Assembly: GCA_905235315.1 (NCBI GenBank)
Contig: CAJOLG010000025.1
Span: 1 to 14,236, forward strand
DNA length: 14,236 nucleotides
From: an uncultured Solobacterium sp.
GTDB lineage: Bacteria > Bacillota_I > Bacilli_A > Erysipelotrichales > Erysipelotrichaceae
Direction: 5' to 3'
Part shown: one piece after another, positions 1 to 6,109 of the stretch
Position numbering within the stretch: the first letter of the stretch is position 1
Layout of the letters: every line of letters starts with the position of its first letter
The notes under the pieces: generated by a model
Database searches by the model: none
Seen by the model: the letters and a program-made list of their open reading frames with translations, nothing else
Told to the model about the DNA's origin: nothing
Program-made: the position numbers and the translations under genes

Positions 1-112
1 TATGTCGCTGCTCTGCTTCCCGGCCCTGATCAAAGGGAAACTGGAGCGCTGGCAGGGTATCACACTGCTCTGTATCTATGCATTGTTTATTGTGTATCAG
101 TTCGCATTCTGA
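1..112 (+). CDS. C-terminal end of a membrane protein, probably a calcium/sodium antiporter (partial)
   Basis: Frame 2 is open from the left edge to a TGA at 110-112, so only about the last 36 residues are present. They read as a short basic segment (KGKLERWQG) followed by a hydrophobic helix (ITLLCIYALFIVYQFAF) that ends at the stop. A basic loop with RWxG before a final transmembrane helix is typical of the C-terminus of bacterial YrbG-type calcium/sodium (CaCA) antiporters; that is family knowledge applied to a very short piece. A terminator hairpin starts 3 bases after the stop, which supports this being a real gene end. Another multi-pass transporter would fit nearly as well. Confidence 0.55.
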   Translation, partial: MSLLCFPALIKGKLERWQGITLLCIYALFIVYQFAF

Positions 113-114
113 TC

Positions 115-143
115 AAAACCGGTAAAAAAATTACCGGTTTTTT
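115..143 (+). terminator. Rho-independent terminator
   Basis: An 11-bp perfect stem (115-125 with 131-141, AAAACCGGTAA/TTACCGGTTTT) with an AAAAA loop runs into a T tract (138-143). It sits just after the stop of the partial gene at the left edge. Confidence 0.85.
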
Positions 144-152
144 CATCTTTTT

Positions 153-174
153 CCCCGTTCTGCGGGGATTTTTT
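153..174 (+). terminator. Second short terminator-like hairpin
   Basis: CCCCG (153-157) pairs with CGGGG (163-167) around a 5-base loop, followed by A and a run of six T. The stem is short but GC-only and lies 10 bases after the first terminator, so it may be a back-up stop before the DUF5688 gene. Confidence 0.5.
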
Positions 175-221
175 CATTTCCGGGGAAATAAGAAGAGTGA
201 ACCATCAGAACGGAGGATGAT

Positions 222-1127
222 ATGAAACTGATGAATTATGAAGAGTTTGAAGAGTATGTGAAGCAGAATCTGAAGATCCTTCTGCCGGAAAGCTTCCAGG
301 ATGCGGACATCACGGTAAAAGAGGTACGGAAGCCCGGCTACACGTACCACGGGATGGCGCTCACAAAACTGGATCAGCGCTTCGGTGTGATCGTTGATCT
401 TGAATACTACTACCGGATATACCGGAAGCCGACCCCGATCTCCCAGATCCTGTTTTCGATTGCCTCACTGATTCAGGAAAATGTGCCGGCTGTCGATCTT
501 GAGAACATCACAGACTATGAATGGGTCAGCACCCGTCTGTTTGTCCGGGTGTTCAACCGGGCGTGGAGCCGGGATTATCTTCAGCACATTCCGCACCATG
601 CGGTGGAGGACCTTGCGATTACCCCGCATATCCTTGTGGCGATAAACGGCAGTCAGATCTCCAGTACCCCGGTCACCTATGATTTACTGGCAGGATACGG
701 GGTATCCCCGGAACAGCTTTTTGAAGACGCAATGAACAACGGGATGCGGATGTTTCCGCCGGAGCTCCGGTATCTGGCGGATTATCTCGGTGCCGAGCGG
801 GACGACCGCCGGGAGCGCATCATCACCAATGAACACGGGGTAAACGGGGCCGCTGCCCTGTTTTACCCGGGGGAGATGGAGGAGATCGCCCGCAGTATCG
901 GAGATGATTTCTATGCGGTTCCGACATCGGTTCATGAAATGATCATTGTGCCGGTTTCCGCCTCCTCGGATGAAGACGAGATGAACCGTGCCCTGTACCG
1001 CACCATCCGTGAATATACCGATGAGCGGGACTGGCTGTCAGACCACATTTACTATTACGACTATGAACACCGCGTATTCCTGTCGGTCACTTCCGAAGCG
1101 AATCCAGAGCCGGGACAGCTCAGCTGA
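222..1127 (+). CDS. DUF5688-type protein of unknown function
   Basis: A 301-residue soluble protein with no signal peptide or membrane segment. The N-terminus (MNYEEFEEYVKQNLKILLPE at residues 4-23), the following stretch on a basic-aromatic motif (YYYRIYRKP near 67-75), and the C-terminal part containing NGAAALFYPGEMEEIARS and VPTSVHEMIIVPVS match what I recall of the DUF5688 family, found mostly in gut Clostridia and Erysipelotrichia. No catalytic residues are known to me and no function should be assumed. The start is fixed by a good Shine-Dalgarno sequence (CGGAGGA, about 5 bases before ATG). It stands alone: terminators lie upstream and a probable terminator follows the stop. Family recognition is from memory of the pattern, not from a search. 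Confidence 0.8.
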   Translation: MKLMNYEEFEEYVKQNLKILLPESFQDADITVKEVRKPGYTYHGMALTKLDQRFGVIVDLEYYYRIYRKPTPISQILFSIASLIQENVPAVDLENITDYEWVSTRLFVRVFNRAWSRDYLQHIPHHAVEDLAITPHILVAINGSQISSTPVTYDLLAGYGVSPEQLFEDAMNNGMRMFPPELRYLADYLGAERDDRRERIITNEHGVNGAAALFYPGEMEEIARSIGDDFYAVPTSVHEMIIVPVSASSDEDEMNRALYRTIREYTDERDWLSDHIYYYDYEHRVFLSVTSEANPEPGQLS

Positions 1128-1132
1128 GCCTG

Positions 1133-1170
1133 CGGGAAACCCGGTACTGCCTGCGGTTTCCTGTATTTTT
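1133..1170 (+). terminator. Probable terminator after the DUF5688-type gene
   Basis: GGAAACC (1135-1141) pairs perfectly with GGTTTCC (1155-1161), extendable by a G-U and a C-G pair (1133-1134 with 1162-1163). The loop is 13 bases. The stem is followed by TATTTTT (1164-1170). The large loop makes it less certain than the other terminators here. It separates the DUF5688-type gene from the nucleotidase operon. Confidence 0.5.
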
Positions 1171-1218
1171 GGGCTGTTTTCCTGTGGTATTATGGAAACG
1201 AATCAGAGGCAGAATCAG

Positions 1219-1830
1219 ATGGACTATCATTTTTTCGCGACCGTGTCGCGCATGAAATACATTGAGCGGTGGGCCTTGATGCGCTCCAGCCGCCGTGAGA
1301 ATCTCAGTGAGCACTCCCTGGAAGTGGCAATGATCGCACATGCGTTATGCCTGATCGGGAATGAGCGGTTCGGAAGGCACCTGAACGCGGAAAAAGCCGC
1401 GCTTGCCGGACTTTATCATGATGTCTCCGAAATCATTACCGGGGATATGCCGACACCGGTAAAATACGGGAACCACCGCATCCGGGATTCCTACAAGGAA
1501 GTGGAGGCACAGGCGGTTGAACGGCTCCTGCGGCAGCTCCCCGATGATCTGCGCCCGCATTATGAATCCATTCTGAAAGAGACCGCTTCCGATCCGGAAG
1601 AGGCGTATATGTTTGCGCTGGTAAAAGGGGCAGACAAACTCTCCGCACTGATCAAGTGCATGGAGGAGATGCAGACAAACGAAAAAGAGTTTGCGATCGC
1701 ATATCAGAGCACGCTCGCAAAGGTGGAAGAGATGGCAGAAACCTGCCCGGAGATCCGGGTTTATCTGACCGAGTTTCTTCCGTCTTACGGCGAAGCGCTG
1801 GATACCCTTCTGGATGAGGAAGCAGAGTAA
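1219..1830 (+). CDS. yfbR: YfbR-like HD-domain 5'-deoxynucleotidase
   Basis: A 203-residue protein of the same length and layout as E. coli YfbR (about 199 residues), which removes the phosphate from deoxynucleoside 5'-monophosphates in the cytoplasm and uses a divalent metal. The HD-fold metal residues are readable: His32 in SEHSLEVAMIAHAL, His67-Asp68 in GLYHDVSEIITGDMPTPVKY, and Asp139 in VKGADKLSALIKCMEE. Arg17-Trp18 match the substrate-side RW of the family. The ATG at 1219 is chosen because AGAGGCAG lies 6 bases upstream and because the protein then begins like YfbR, with HFF at residues 4-6; an in-frame ATG at 1192 would add nine residues and has no clear ribosome site. The next gene starts 24 bases after the stop, so the two are probably co-transcribed. 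It likely tunes dNMP pools, in keeping with the guaA-like gene downstream. Activity is inferred from the family. Confidence 0.88.
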   Translation: MDYHFFATVSRMKYIERWALMRSSRRENLSEHSLEVAMIAHALCLIGNERFGRHLNAEKAALAGLYHDVSEIITGDMPTPVKYGNHRIRDSYKEVEAQAVERLLRQLPDDLRPHYESILKETASDPEEAYMFALVKGADKLSALIKCMEEMQTNEKEFAIAYQSTLAKVEEMAETCPEIRVYLTEFLPSYGEALDTLLDEEAE

Positions 1831-1854
1831 CGAAACGCAATACAGGTAAAAACG

Positions 1855-3288
1855 ATGGAAGGAAAACGACAGCAGCCGGACCAGGAATATCTTGAACTGA
1901 AGAAGGCGTATGAGAAAAACCGCATCATGAACGGAGAAGACCATCCGGATACCCTTGCCAGTATGGAATGCCTTGCGGAGTATTATGACCGCATCGGCGA
2001 TTATGACGAGGCAATTGACCTGGAAGAGGAGCTCCTTTCAAAGCGGAATGCGCTCTACGGCCAGAACAGTGAAGTTTCGGTGGATACCTATCAGCGCCTC
2101 GCATCGTTTTATTCTCACCGGCGGGATTATCCGATGGCGGTGCGGCTCGGCAGGCATGCGCTGACCCAGCGCATTGAACAGCTGGGAGACAGCGATCCGA
2201 AAACGCTGAAAGCAGCCGGCCGGCTGGCAAATCTCTATGCGGCTGCCGGTATGACAGATGACGCCATCAGCCTCGGCAATGCGGTGCTCCGCAAACGTCA
2301 GAAACATCTCGGCGACACCAATCATTCAACGATTGTTTCCCGCGACAACCTCGGCAGCTACTATGCGGATAAAGGGGACTATGAAACCGCGATCCGTTAC
2401 GGCAAGGAAGCCCTGCGGCGGTTTCATGAGATTCAGGATACCCCTGAAGCGATCCTCAAATGCGCAAACCGGCTTGCCGGTTATTACAGCGCATTGAAGC
2501 AGTATGACGATGCGATTGCGGTGGAACGCGAAGTGCTCGCACAGATGCGGGAACTGCAGGGAGAAACCCATCCCGATACGATCACGGTTCTCAACAATCT
2601 TGCGCTGTATTACGGAAAAGCGCACGATGTGAACCGCGCTGTGATGTACGGCCTGGAGGCCTATGAAAAATGCCGGAGTTACTACGGCGATGAGCATGTC
2701 GAGACCTGGAAGGTCAGACGCAATCTTTCGCAGTATTATGCCCGGGCGGGGAAGTACGGCCCGGCCGCGAAGCTGGACCGCCGGAATCTTTCGTTCGCGG
2801 CGGAAACCTTCGGGGAACTTGCGGCAGAAACGATTGCGGCCGAACTGGATCTCGCGGAGGATCTTTCCGGCAGCGGTGACAGTAAAGAAGCGATCGAGGT
2901 ATGCGAATCTGCGGTAAACCACCTTCGGGAATCGGTCGGCTATACGGATCCTGCGACGCTGAAGGCAGTCGCAAAACTTGCGGGGCTCTGCCGGGATGCG
3001 ATGAACCTGGAGGAGGCGATTTCGCTGAACCGGTATGTGTATGAGAAACAGTGTGAGGCAGGCAAAGCCGAAGAAAAGGAAACCCTTCAGGCCGCCTGTG
3101 ATCTCATTGAACTGTATGTCAGGGAGGGGAGCGTCGAAGAAGCGCTGGATCTCGGAAACCGGATTCTCGATCCGGTGCGGCGGACCTTCGGCAAGGTGAA
3201 CCCGCTGACAACCAATCTTGTGAACAATCTGAAAGATGCACTGCGTGAATATGACCGAATGGAAAAGGAGAAGGAAACGAATGGATAA
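1855..3288 (+). CDS. Tetratricopeptide-repeat protein (kinesin-light-chain-like TPR)
   Basis: A 477-residue protein built almost wholly of about ten helix-turn-helix repeats with a period near 42 residues, the TPR_10/TPR_12 type seen in kinesin light chain-like bacterial proteins. Each unit has the form (LAxYYxxxGDYDxAIxLxxxxLxxRxxxxGxxHPDT); clear copies include LASFYSHRRDYPMAVRLGR, LGSYYADKGDYETAIRYGK and LALYYGKAHDVNRAVMYGLE. There is no signal peptide, membrane segment or attached enzyme domain, so it is probably a cytoplasmic scaffold for protein contacts. Its ligand cannot be told from sequence. The ribosome site before ATG 1855 is weak (CAGGTA), which fits coupling to the nucleotidase gene 24 bases upstream. 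Its 3' end overlaps the GMP synthase start by 8 bases, so it may be co-expressed with that enzyme. Confidence 0.85.
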   Translation: MEGKRQQPDQEYLELKKAYEKNRIMNGEDHPDTLASMECLAEYYDRIGDYDEAIDLEEELLSKRNALYGQNSEVSVDTYQRLASFYSHRRDYPMAVRLGRHALTQRIEQLGDSDPKTLKAAGRLANLYAAAGMTDDAISLGNAVLRKRQKHLGDTNHSTIVSRDNLGSYYADKGDYETAIRYGKEALRRFHEIQDTPEAILKCANRLAGYYSALKQYDDAIAVEREVLAQMRELQGETHPDTITVLNNLALYYGKAHDVNRAVMYGLEAYEKCRSYYGDEHVETWKVRRNLSQYYARAGKYGPAAKLDRRNLSFAAETFGELAAETIAAELDLAEDLSGSGDSKEAIEVCESAVNHLRESVGYTDPATLKAVAKLAGLCRDAMNLEEAISLNRYVYEKQCEAGKAEEKETLQAACDLIELYVREGSVEEALDLGNRILDPVRRTFGKVNPLTTNLVNNLKDALREYDRMEKEKETNG

Positions 3289-4264
3289 CAACAAACGGCC
3301 AGACACAATGGAACGAATCACCACACCGGAACTTGCACAGAAGTTTATTGATGAACAGGTTCAGGCAGTCAGAGAGCAGGTAAAGGACGGAAAAGTTCTG
3401 CTGGCGCTCAGCGGAGGCGTAGACTCCTCTGTCGTCGCAGCACTGCTGATCAAAGCCATCGGACAGAATCTTGTCTGTGTGCATGTGAATCACGGCTTTC
3501 TGAGAAAGGGTGAACCGGAGCAGGTTATTCAGGTTTTTCAAAAGGAACTCGGCGCCAATCTGATCTATGTGGATGCGGTTGACCGCTTCCTTGACAAGGT
3601 TGCCGGAGTCGCTGATCCCGAACAGAAGCGCCATATCATCGGAGAGGAATTCATTCGGGTATTTGATGAAGAAGCCGCAAAGCTGAAAGACATCCGCTTC
3701 CTCGGCCAGGGAACGATCTATCCGGATATTCTCGAAAGCGAAAAGGGAATCAAGGCACATCACAACGTCGGCGGTCTGCCGGAAGAGATGAATATGGAGC
3801 TCGTTGAGCCGGTAAAACTTCTTTACAAGGATGAAGTCCGTGTTGTCGGCAAGCAGCTCGGTCTGCCGGAGAACATGGTCGAACGGCAGCCGTTCCCGGG
3901 TCCCGGGCTTGCGGTGCGTACACCGGGCGCGATCACAAGAGACCGGCTTGAAGCGGTACGGGAATCCGATGCGATCCTGCGGGAAGAATTCGCCAATGCA
4001 GGTCTTGCCGGGAAAGTATGGCAGTACTTCACCATCGTTCCGGATTTCAAGACCACCGGTATCGTTGACGGCAAGCGCTCCTTCGCATGGCCGGCAGTAA
4101 TCCGTGCCGTCAATACGCGGGACGCAATGACCGCAACGATTGAAGAGATTCCGTATGATGTGCTTCATAAGATTACAGAGCGCATCACCCATGAGGTGCC
4201 CGGAGTCAACCGTGTACTCATGGATCTTACACCGAAGCCCACAGGCACAATCGAGTGGGAATAA
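3281..4264 (+). CDS. guaA: GMP synthase ATP-pyrophosphatase subunit without a glutaminase domain
   Basis: A 327-residue protein that matches the C-terminal two thirds of GMP synthase, which adenylates XMP and aminates it to GMP. Visible marks are the PP-loop SGGVDSS (44-50), GQGTIYPDILES (142-153), HHNVGGLPEEM (160-170), the QPFPGPGLAVR loop (203-213) and the C-terminal TIEWE of the dimerisation domain. Usual bacterial GuaA is about 510-525 residues, with a class-I glutamine amidotransferase domain of about 200 residues in front; that domain is absent here and does not precede the gene. This resembles the archaeal split arrangement, so the enzyme would need free ammonia or a separate glutaminase partner encoded elsewhere. 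The start at 3281 is set by AAGGAGAAGGA just upstream and lies inside the end of the TPR gene (8-base overlap). An upstream in-frame ATG at 3236 would add 15 residues with no domain match. Confidence 0.92.
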   Translation: MDNNKRPDTMERITTPELAQKFIDEQVQAVREQVKDGKVLLALSGGVDSSVVAALLIKAIGQNLVCVHVNHGFLRKGEPEQVIQVFQKELGANLIYVDAVDRFLDKVAGVADPEQKRHIIGEEFIRVFDEEAAKLKDIRFLGQGTIYPDILESEKGIKAHHNVGGLPEEMNMELVEPVKLLYKDEVRVVGKQLGLPENMVERQPFPGPGLAVRTPGAITRDRLEAVRESDAILREEFANAGLAGKVWQYFTIVPDFKTTGIVDGKRSFAWPAVIRAVNTRDAMTATIEEIPYDVLHKITERITHEVPGVNRVLMDLTPKPTGTIEWE

Positions 4265-4395
4265 TTTAAAACCACCAAAAAAGCCTTTAAAGGTAATGTC
4301 ACTAACTTAATGTGACACCATATCGGGCTCCAAAACAGGATATGAGTAAAATCATACCCTGTTTAGTTCTGTATTCCGATTCAATATGATTACCT
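4265..4395. other. Intergenic stretch with two hairpins and no gene
   Basis: No convincing coding sequence lies between the guaA-like stop and the terminator at 4396. It holds a 10-base palindrome (CCTTTAAAGG, 4284-4293), a 6-bp hairpin (TGTCAC 4297-4302 with GTGACA 4312-4317), and a longer hairpin: AAACAGG 4333-4339 with CCTGTTT 4358-4364, then after one A/C mismatch TATGA 4341-4345 with TCATA 4352-4356, loop GTAAAA. No T tract follows either hairpin. It may be a small inserted relic or an untranslated structured segment; I do not recognise it. Confidence 0.5.
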
Positions 4396-4428
4396 CCGAT
4401 CTCATCTTATAAAATGGGATCGGTTTTT
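4396..4428 (+). terminator. Rho-independent terminator downstream of the guaA-like gene
   Basis: CCGATCTCAT (4396-4405) pairs with ATGGGATCGG (4414-4423), ten pairs with one G-U, loop of 8, then TTTTT (4424-4428). It is the first clear + strand terminator after the guaA-like gene, although it lies about 130 bases past the stop. Confidence 0.85.
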
Positions 4429-4451
4429 AGAATGTCAGGTAAATGACAGAG

Positions 4452-4478
4452 TAAAAGGCTGATTGATGATCGGCCTTT
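4452..4478 (-). terminator. Terminator-like hairpin after the YczE-like gene (- strand)
   Basis: AAAGGCTGAT (4454-4463) pairs with ATCGGCCTTT (4469-4478), ten pairs with one G-U, loop TGATG. Read on the - strand it begins at the last base of the YczE-like stop codon and ends in TTTTAC, a short T tract, so it is a modest terminator. Confidence 0.6.
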
Positions 4479-5143
4479 CAGAATCGGGAGAAGTCGAAGT
4501 GAGCGTTGATGAAATTGATGATCCGCCCGACGCCCAGCATGGCAATCAGTGTGCCGATTCCGACACCGACGATCTTTCTGGCCAGCAGGCAAGAGAAGCA
4601 GACTGTGAAAGCAACACAGCTGATATCGACGATGTTTTTGGATGTTCCGACTTTCTTATGCAAAGCCTGGGCCATGGCAGCAACGATGCCATCCCCTGGA
4701 TTGGGCACCAGATGCATGTTCAAAGTCAGGGCAGCGCCAATGGCAGTCAGGACCAGGGCTAGGCACAGCATCAGCAGTCTGAAGATGAGACTTGAAAGAA
4801 ACGGACTATCCAGATTCTCAAAAGTCGGGATCAGTACACCATAGAGATTCATGATGCGGGTGAAGACCAGCGAGACCAGGATCTGCAGGACATCTGAGAG
4901 ATAGACGCTTCTGTCTTTTTCTTTGACGATGAAGTAATGGATCAGCAGCTCGAGGACGATGAACAGGCAATACCAGAAGAAGACCACGTTTCCGAAGTTG
5001 AGTGAGAAGATTTCGGAAACAGCGTAGGGGACCGAGAGGATCGGTGAGACGCCTAAGGTCACTTTGGTGTTGAGAGTCAGTCCGGCAGCCAGAATGAACA
5101 TGCCCAGGATATAGATAAGGATCTTTTTGGAAGTAATCTGCAT
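4478..5143 (-). CDS. YczE/DUF6198-type integral membrane protein
   Basis: A 221-residue, very hydrophobic protein with five or six predicted membrane helices (about residues 8-28, 46-70, 82-102, 115-140, 150-175 and 178-205). It begins with a short basic MQITSKK leader and has a NPGDG motif (about residues 148-152) that resembles the conserved glycine-rich PxDG-type motif of the YczE/YyaS/YitT-like membrane proteins. No transported substrate has been firmly shown for this family to my knowledge. It starts 4 bases after the RpiR-type regulator stops, so the two are almost certainly one transcript. Being in the regulator's operon, next to a divergent sugar PTS, it may be an accessory export or uptake protein for the same compound; that is inference. 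Confidence 0.78.
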   Translation of the reverse strand: MQITSKKILIYILGMFILAAGLTLNTKVTLGVSPILSVPYAVSEIFSLNFGNVVFFWYCLFIVLELLIHYFIVKEKDRSVYLSDVLQILVSLVFTRIMNLYGVLIPTFENLDSPFLSSLIFRLLMLCLALVLTAIGAALTLNMHLVPNPGDGIVAAMAQALHKKVGTSKNIVDISCVAFTVCFSCLLARKIVGVGIGTLIAMLGVGRIINFINAHFDFSRF

Positions 5144-5147
5144 AAGC

Positions 5148-5891
5148 TTATTTCTTTTCCATTATCTTGGGAGCGATGTAGGAATCAATGAGTTCGACCA
5201 GGATGTCAAACAGGACCGGCGAGACCGAAGAAGTCTCGGGATCCGGCGGCAGGTATGGCAATAAGACCGTCTTGTCGATCTTATTGGCATATGGGTGGCC
5301 GGCATTTGTCGTCACCAGCATGATCCGGGCGTCGCTGTTGGTGATGCGCTGCATCAGATCTTTGTTGGCAGAGACGGAGAAGATGATCAGCAGTTCATCG
5401 GTCGTCAGAGAGTCGGCAGTCTCGATCAGTTCATCCAGTGGAACGGCGTTGACGAAGATGCCGTACTTTCTTAATAAGGATTGAAGCAGATGAGCCGGCT
5501 GCAGGCTTTTGCCCATGCCGGTCGTAAAGATGCGTGAAGCACTCAATATATAATCGGCCAGTTCATTCAGATATTGATCGCTCAGTACTTTTTCCGTTTC
5601 TGATAACAGGATCCGCAGGCGGTCAAAATAAGGAAGCGAATCGGACTGGCTCATCTGGTTCAGTGTCGCCGAAAAAGCGGTGATATCGGAACGGAAATCG
5701 TTGTAGCGCTGATAGCCAAGCACTTTGATGAAGCGGGTCAGAGCCGGTTGCGAGACATTGATCTCTTCGGCGAACCTGCTGGTGGAAAGAGAAATGACCC
5801 GTTCCGGCTGTTCCAGGATGGCCTGGTAGATGCGCATGTCGTTCTGGGTGAACTCTTCTTTATGTTTTTCCATATTCAGGAAGGGATTCAT
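5148..5891 (-). CDS. RpiR/MurR-family transcriptional regulator (HTH plus SIS)
   Basis: A 247-residue two-domain regulator. The N-terminal RpiR-type helix-turn-helix covers roughly residues 14-75, with the recognition part in STSRFAEEINVSQPALTRFI (37-56). The C-terminal SIS domain (about 95-230), which binds phosphosugars in this family, contains TGMGKSLQPAHLLQSLLRKY and LLIIFSVSANKDLM. The start at 5891 is chosen because AAGGAGG lies 8 bases upstream; the longer reading from 5921 would start before that ribosome site. It lies divergent to the PTS permease, with 218 bases between, and that gap has three copies of a TGAAT-N5-ATTCA palindrome, one of them in its own leader. It is therefore likely a phosphosugar-responsive regulator of the PTS operon and of itself. 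Whether it represses or activates is inferred: the overlap of one site with the PTS -10 box favours repression. Confidence 0.92.
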   Translation of the reverse strand: MNPFLNMEKHKEEFTQNDMRIYQAILEQPERVISLSTSRFAEEINVSQPALTRFIKVLGYQRYNDFRSDITAFSATLNQMSQSDSLPYFDRLRILLSETEKVLSDQYLNELADYILSASRIFTTGMGKSLQPAHLLQSLLRKYGIFVNAVPLDELIETADSLTTDELLIIFSVSANKDLMQRITNSDARIMLVTTNAGHPYANKIDKTVLLPYLPPDPETSSVSPVLFDILVELIDSYIAPKIMEKK

Positions 5892-5925
5892 AGGTCTGTC
5901 CTCCTTATCAATAGGATACAAAGAA

Positions 5926-5940
5926 TGAATGAAATATTCA
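5926..5940. promoter_or_regulatory. Operator-like palindrome O1, TGAAT-N5-ATTCA
   Basis: TGAATGAAATATTCA, a 15-base interrupted palindrome. It differs by one base in the spacer from the core of the site at 6051-6065. It lies in the leader of the RpiR-type gene, just downstream of its predicted promoter, where a bound regulator could block transcription. Confidence 0.65.
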
Positions 5941-5956
5941 AGAATGGAAAGTTTTA

Positions 5957-5985
5957 ATTATATAAATAGTATGAAATCTGGTAAA
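5957..5985 (-). promoter_or_regulatory. Predicted promoter of the RpiR-type operon
   Basis: On the - strand, TTTACC (5985-5980) and TATAAT (5962-5957) are separated by 17 bases. The -10 box is consensus and the -35 matches 4 of 6. Confidence 0.55.
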
Positions 5986-6015
5986 AAATGCGAAAAATAA
6001 GGGAAAAATGAAAAA

Positions 6016-6030
6016 TAAATATAATATTCA
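6016..6030. promoter_or_regulatory. Operator-like palindrome O2, TAAAT-N5-ATTCA
   Basis: TAAATATAATATTCA has the same half-site layout as O1 and O3 with one half-site mismatch. It ends directly before the -35 box of the PTS promoter. Its centre is 35 bases from that of O3. Confidence 0.5.
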
Positions 6031-6060
6031 TTGACATCTTATCAATAATATGAATAAAAT
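6031..6060 (+). promoter_or_regulatory. Predicted promoter of the PTS permease operon
   Basis: A consensus TTGACA (6031-6036) and TAAAAT (6055-6060, 5 of 6) are spaced 18 bases apart. The gene starts about 50 bases further on, behind AAGGAGG (6095-6101). The -10 box lies inside palindrome O3, so a bound regulator should exclude RNA polymerase. Confidence 0.7.
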
Positions 6061-6067
6061 ATTCATA
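6049..6067. promoter_or_regulatory. Operator-like palindrome O3 over the PTS -10 box
   Basis: TATGAATA (6049-6056) and TATTCATA (6060-6067) form a perfect 8-bp inverted repeat with an AAA spacer. The inner 15 bases (TGAATAAAATATTCA) match O1 at 14 positions. This is the most extended of the three sites. Confidence 0.72.
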
Positions 6068-6109
6068 CAAACATTCAAAATGAAAGAAATATTTAAGGAG
6101 GAAATTTGA

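Noticed and set aside
988..1218. Longer start for the nucleotidase inside the DUF5688-type gene
   Set aside because: It would add 77 residues unlike any YfbR and overlap the previous gene and its probable terminator; the start at 1219 has a ribosome site and the family N-terminus.
1345..1944. - strand open frame opposite the nucleotidase gene
   Set aside because: Antisense to a well-supported YfbR-like gene; no ribosome site and no motif.
2326..3324. Long - strand open frame opposite the TPR gene (332 codons)
   Set aside because: Antisense shadow of a repetitive coding sequence; composition rich in Arg, Ile and Phe with no recognisable domain.
3119..4192. Long - strand open frame opposite the guaA-like gene (357 codons)
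   Set aside because: It lies wholly antisense to clear TPR and GMP synthase coding sequence, has a cysteine-, histidine- and arginine-rich composition typical of antisense translation, and no motif.
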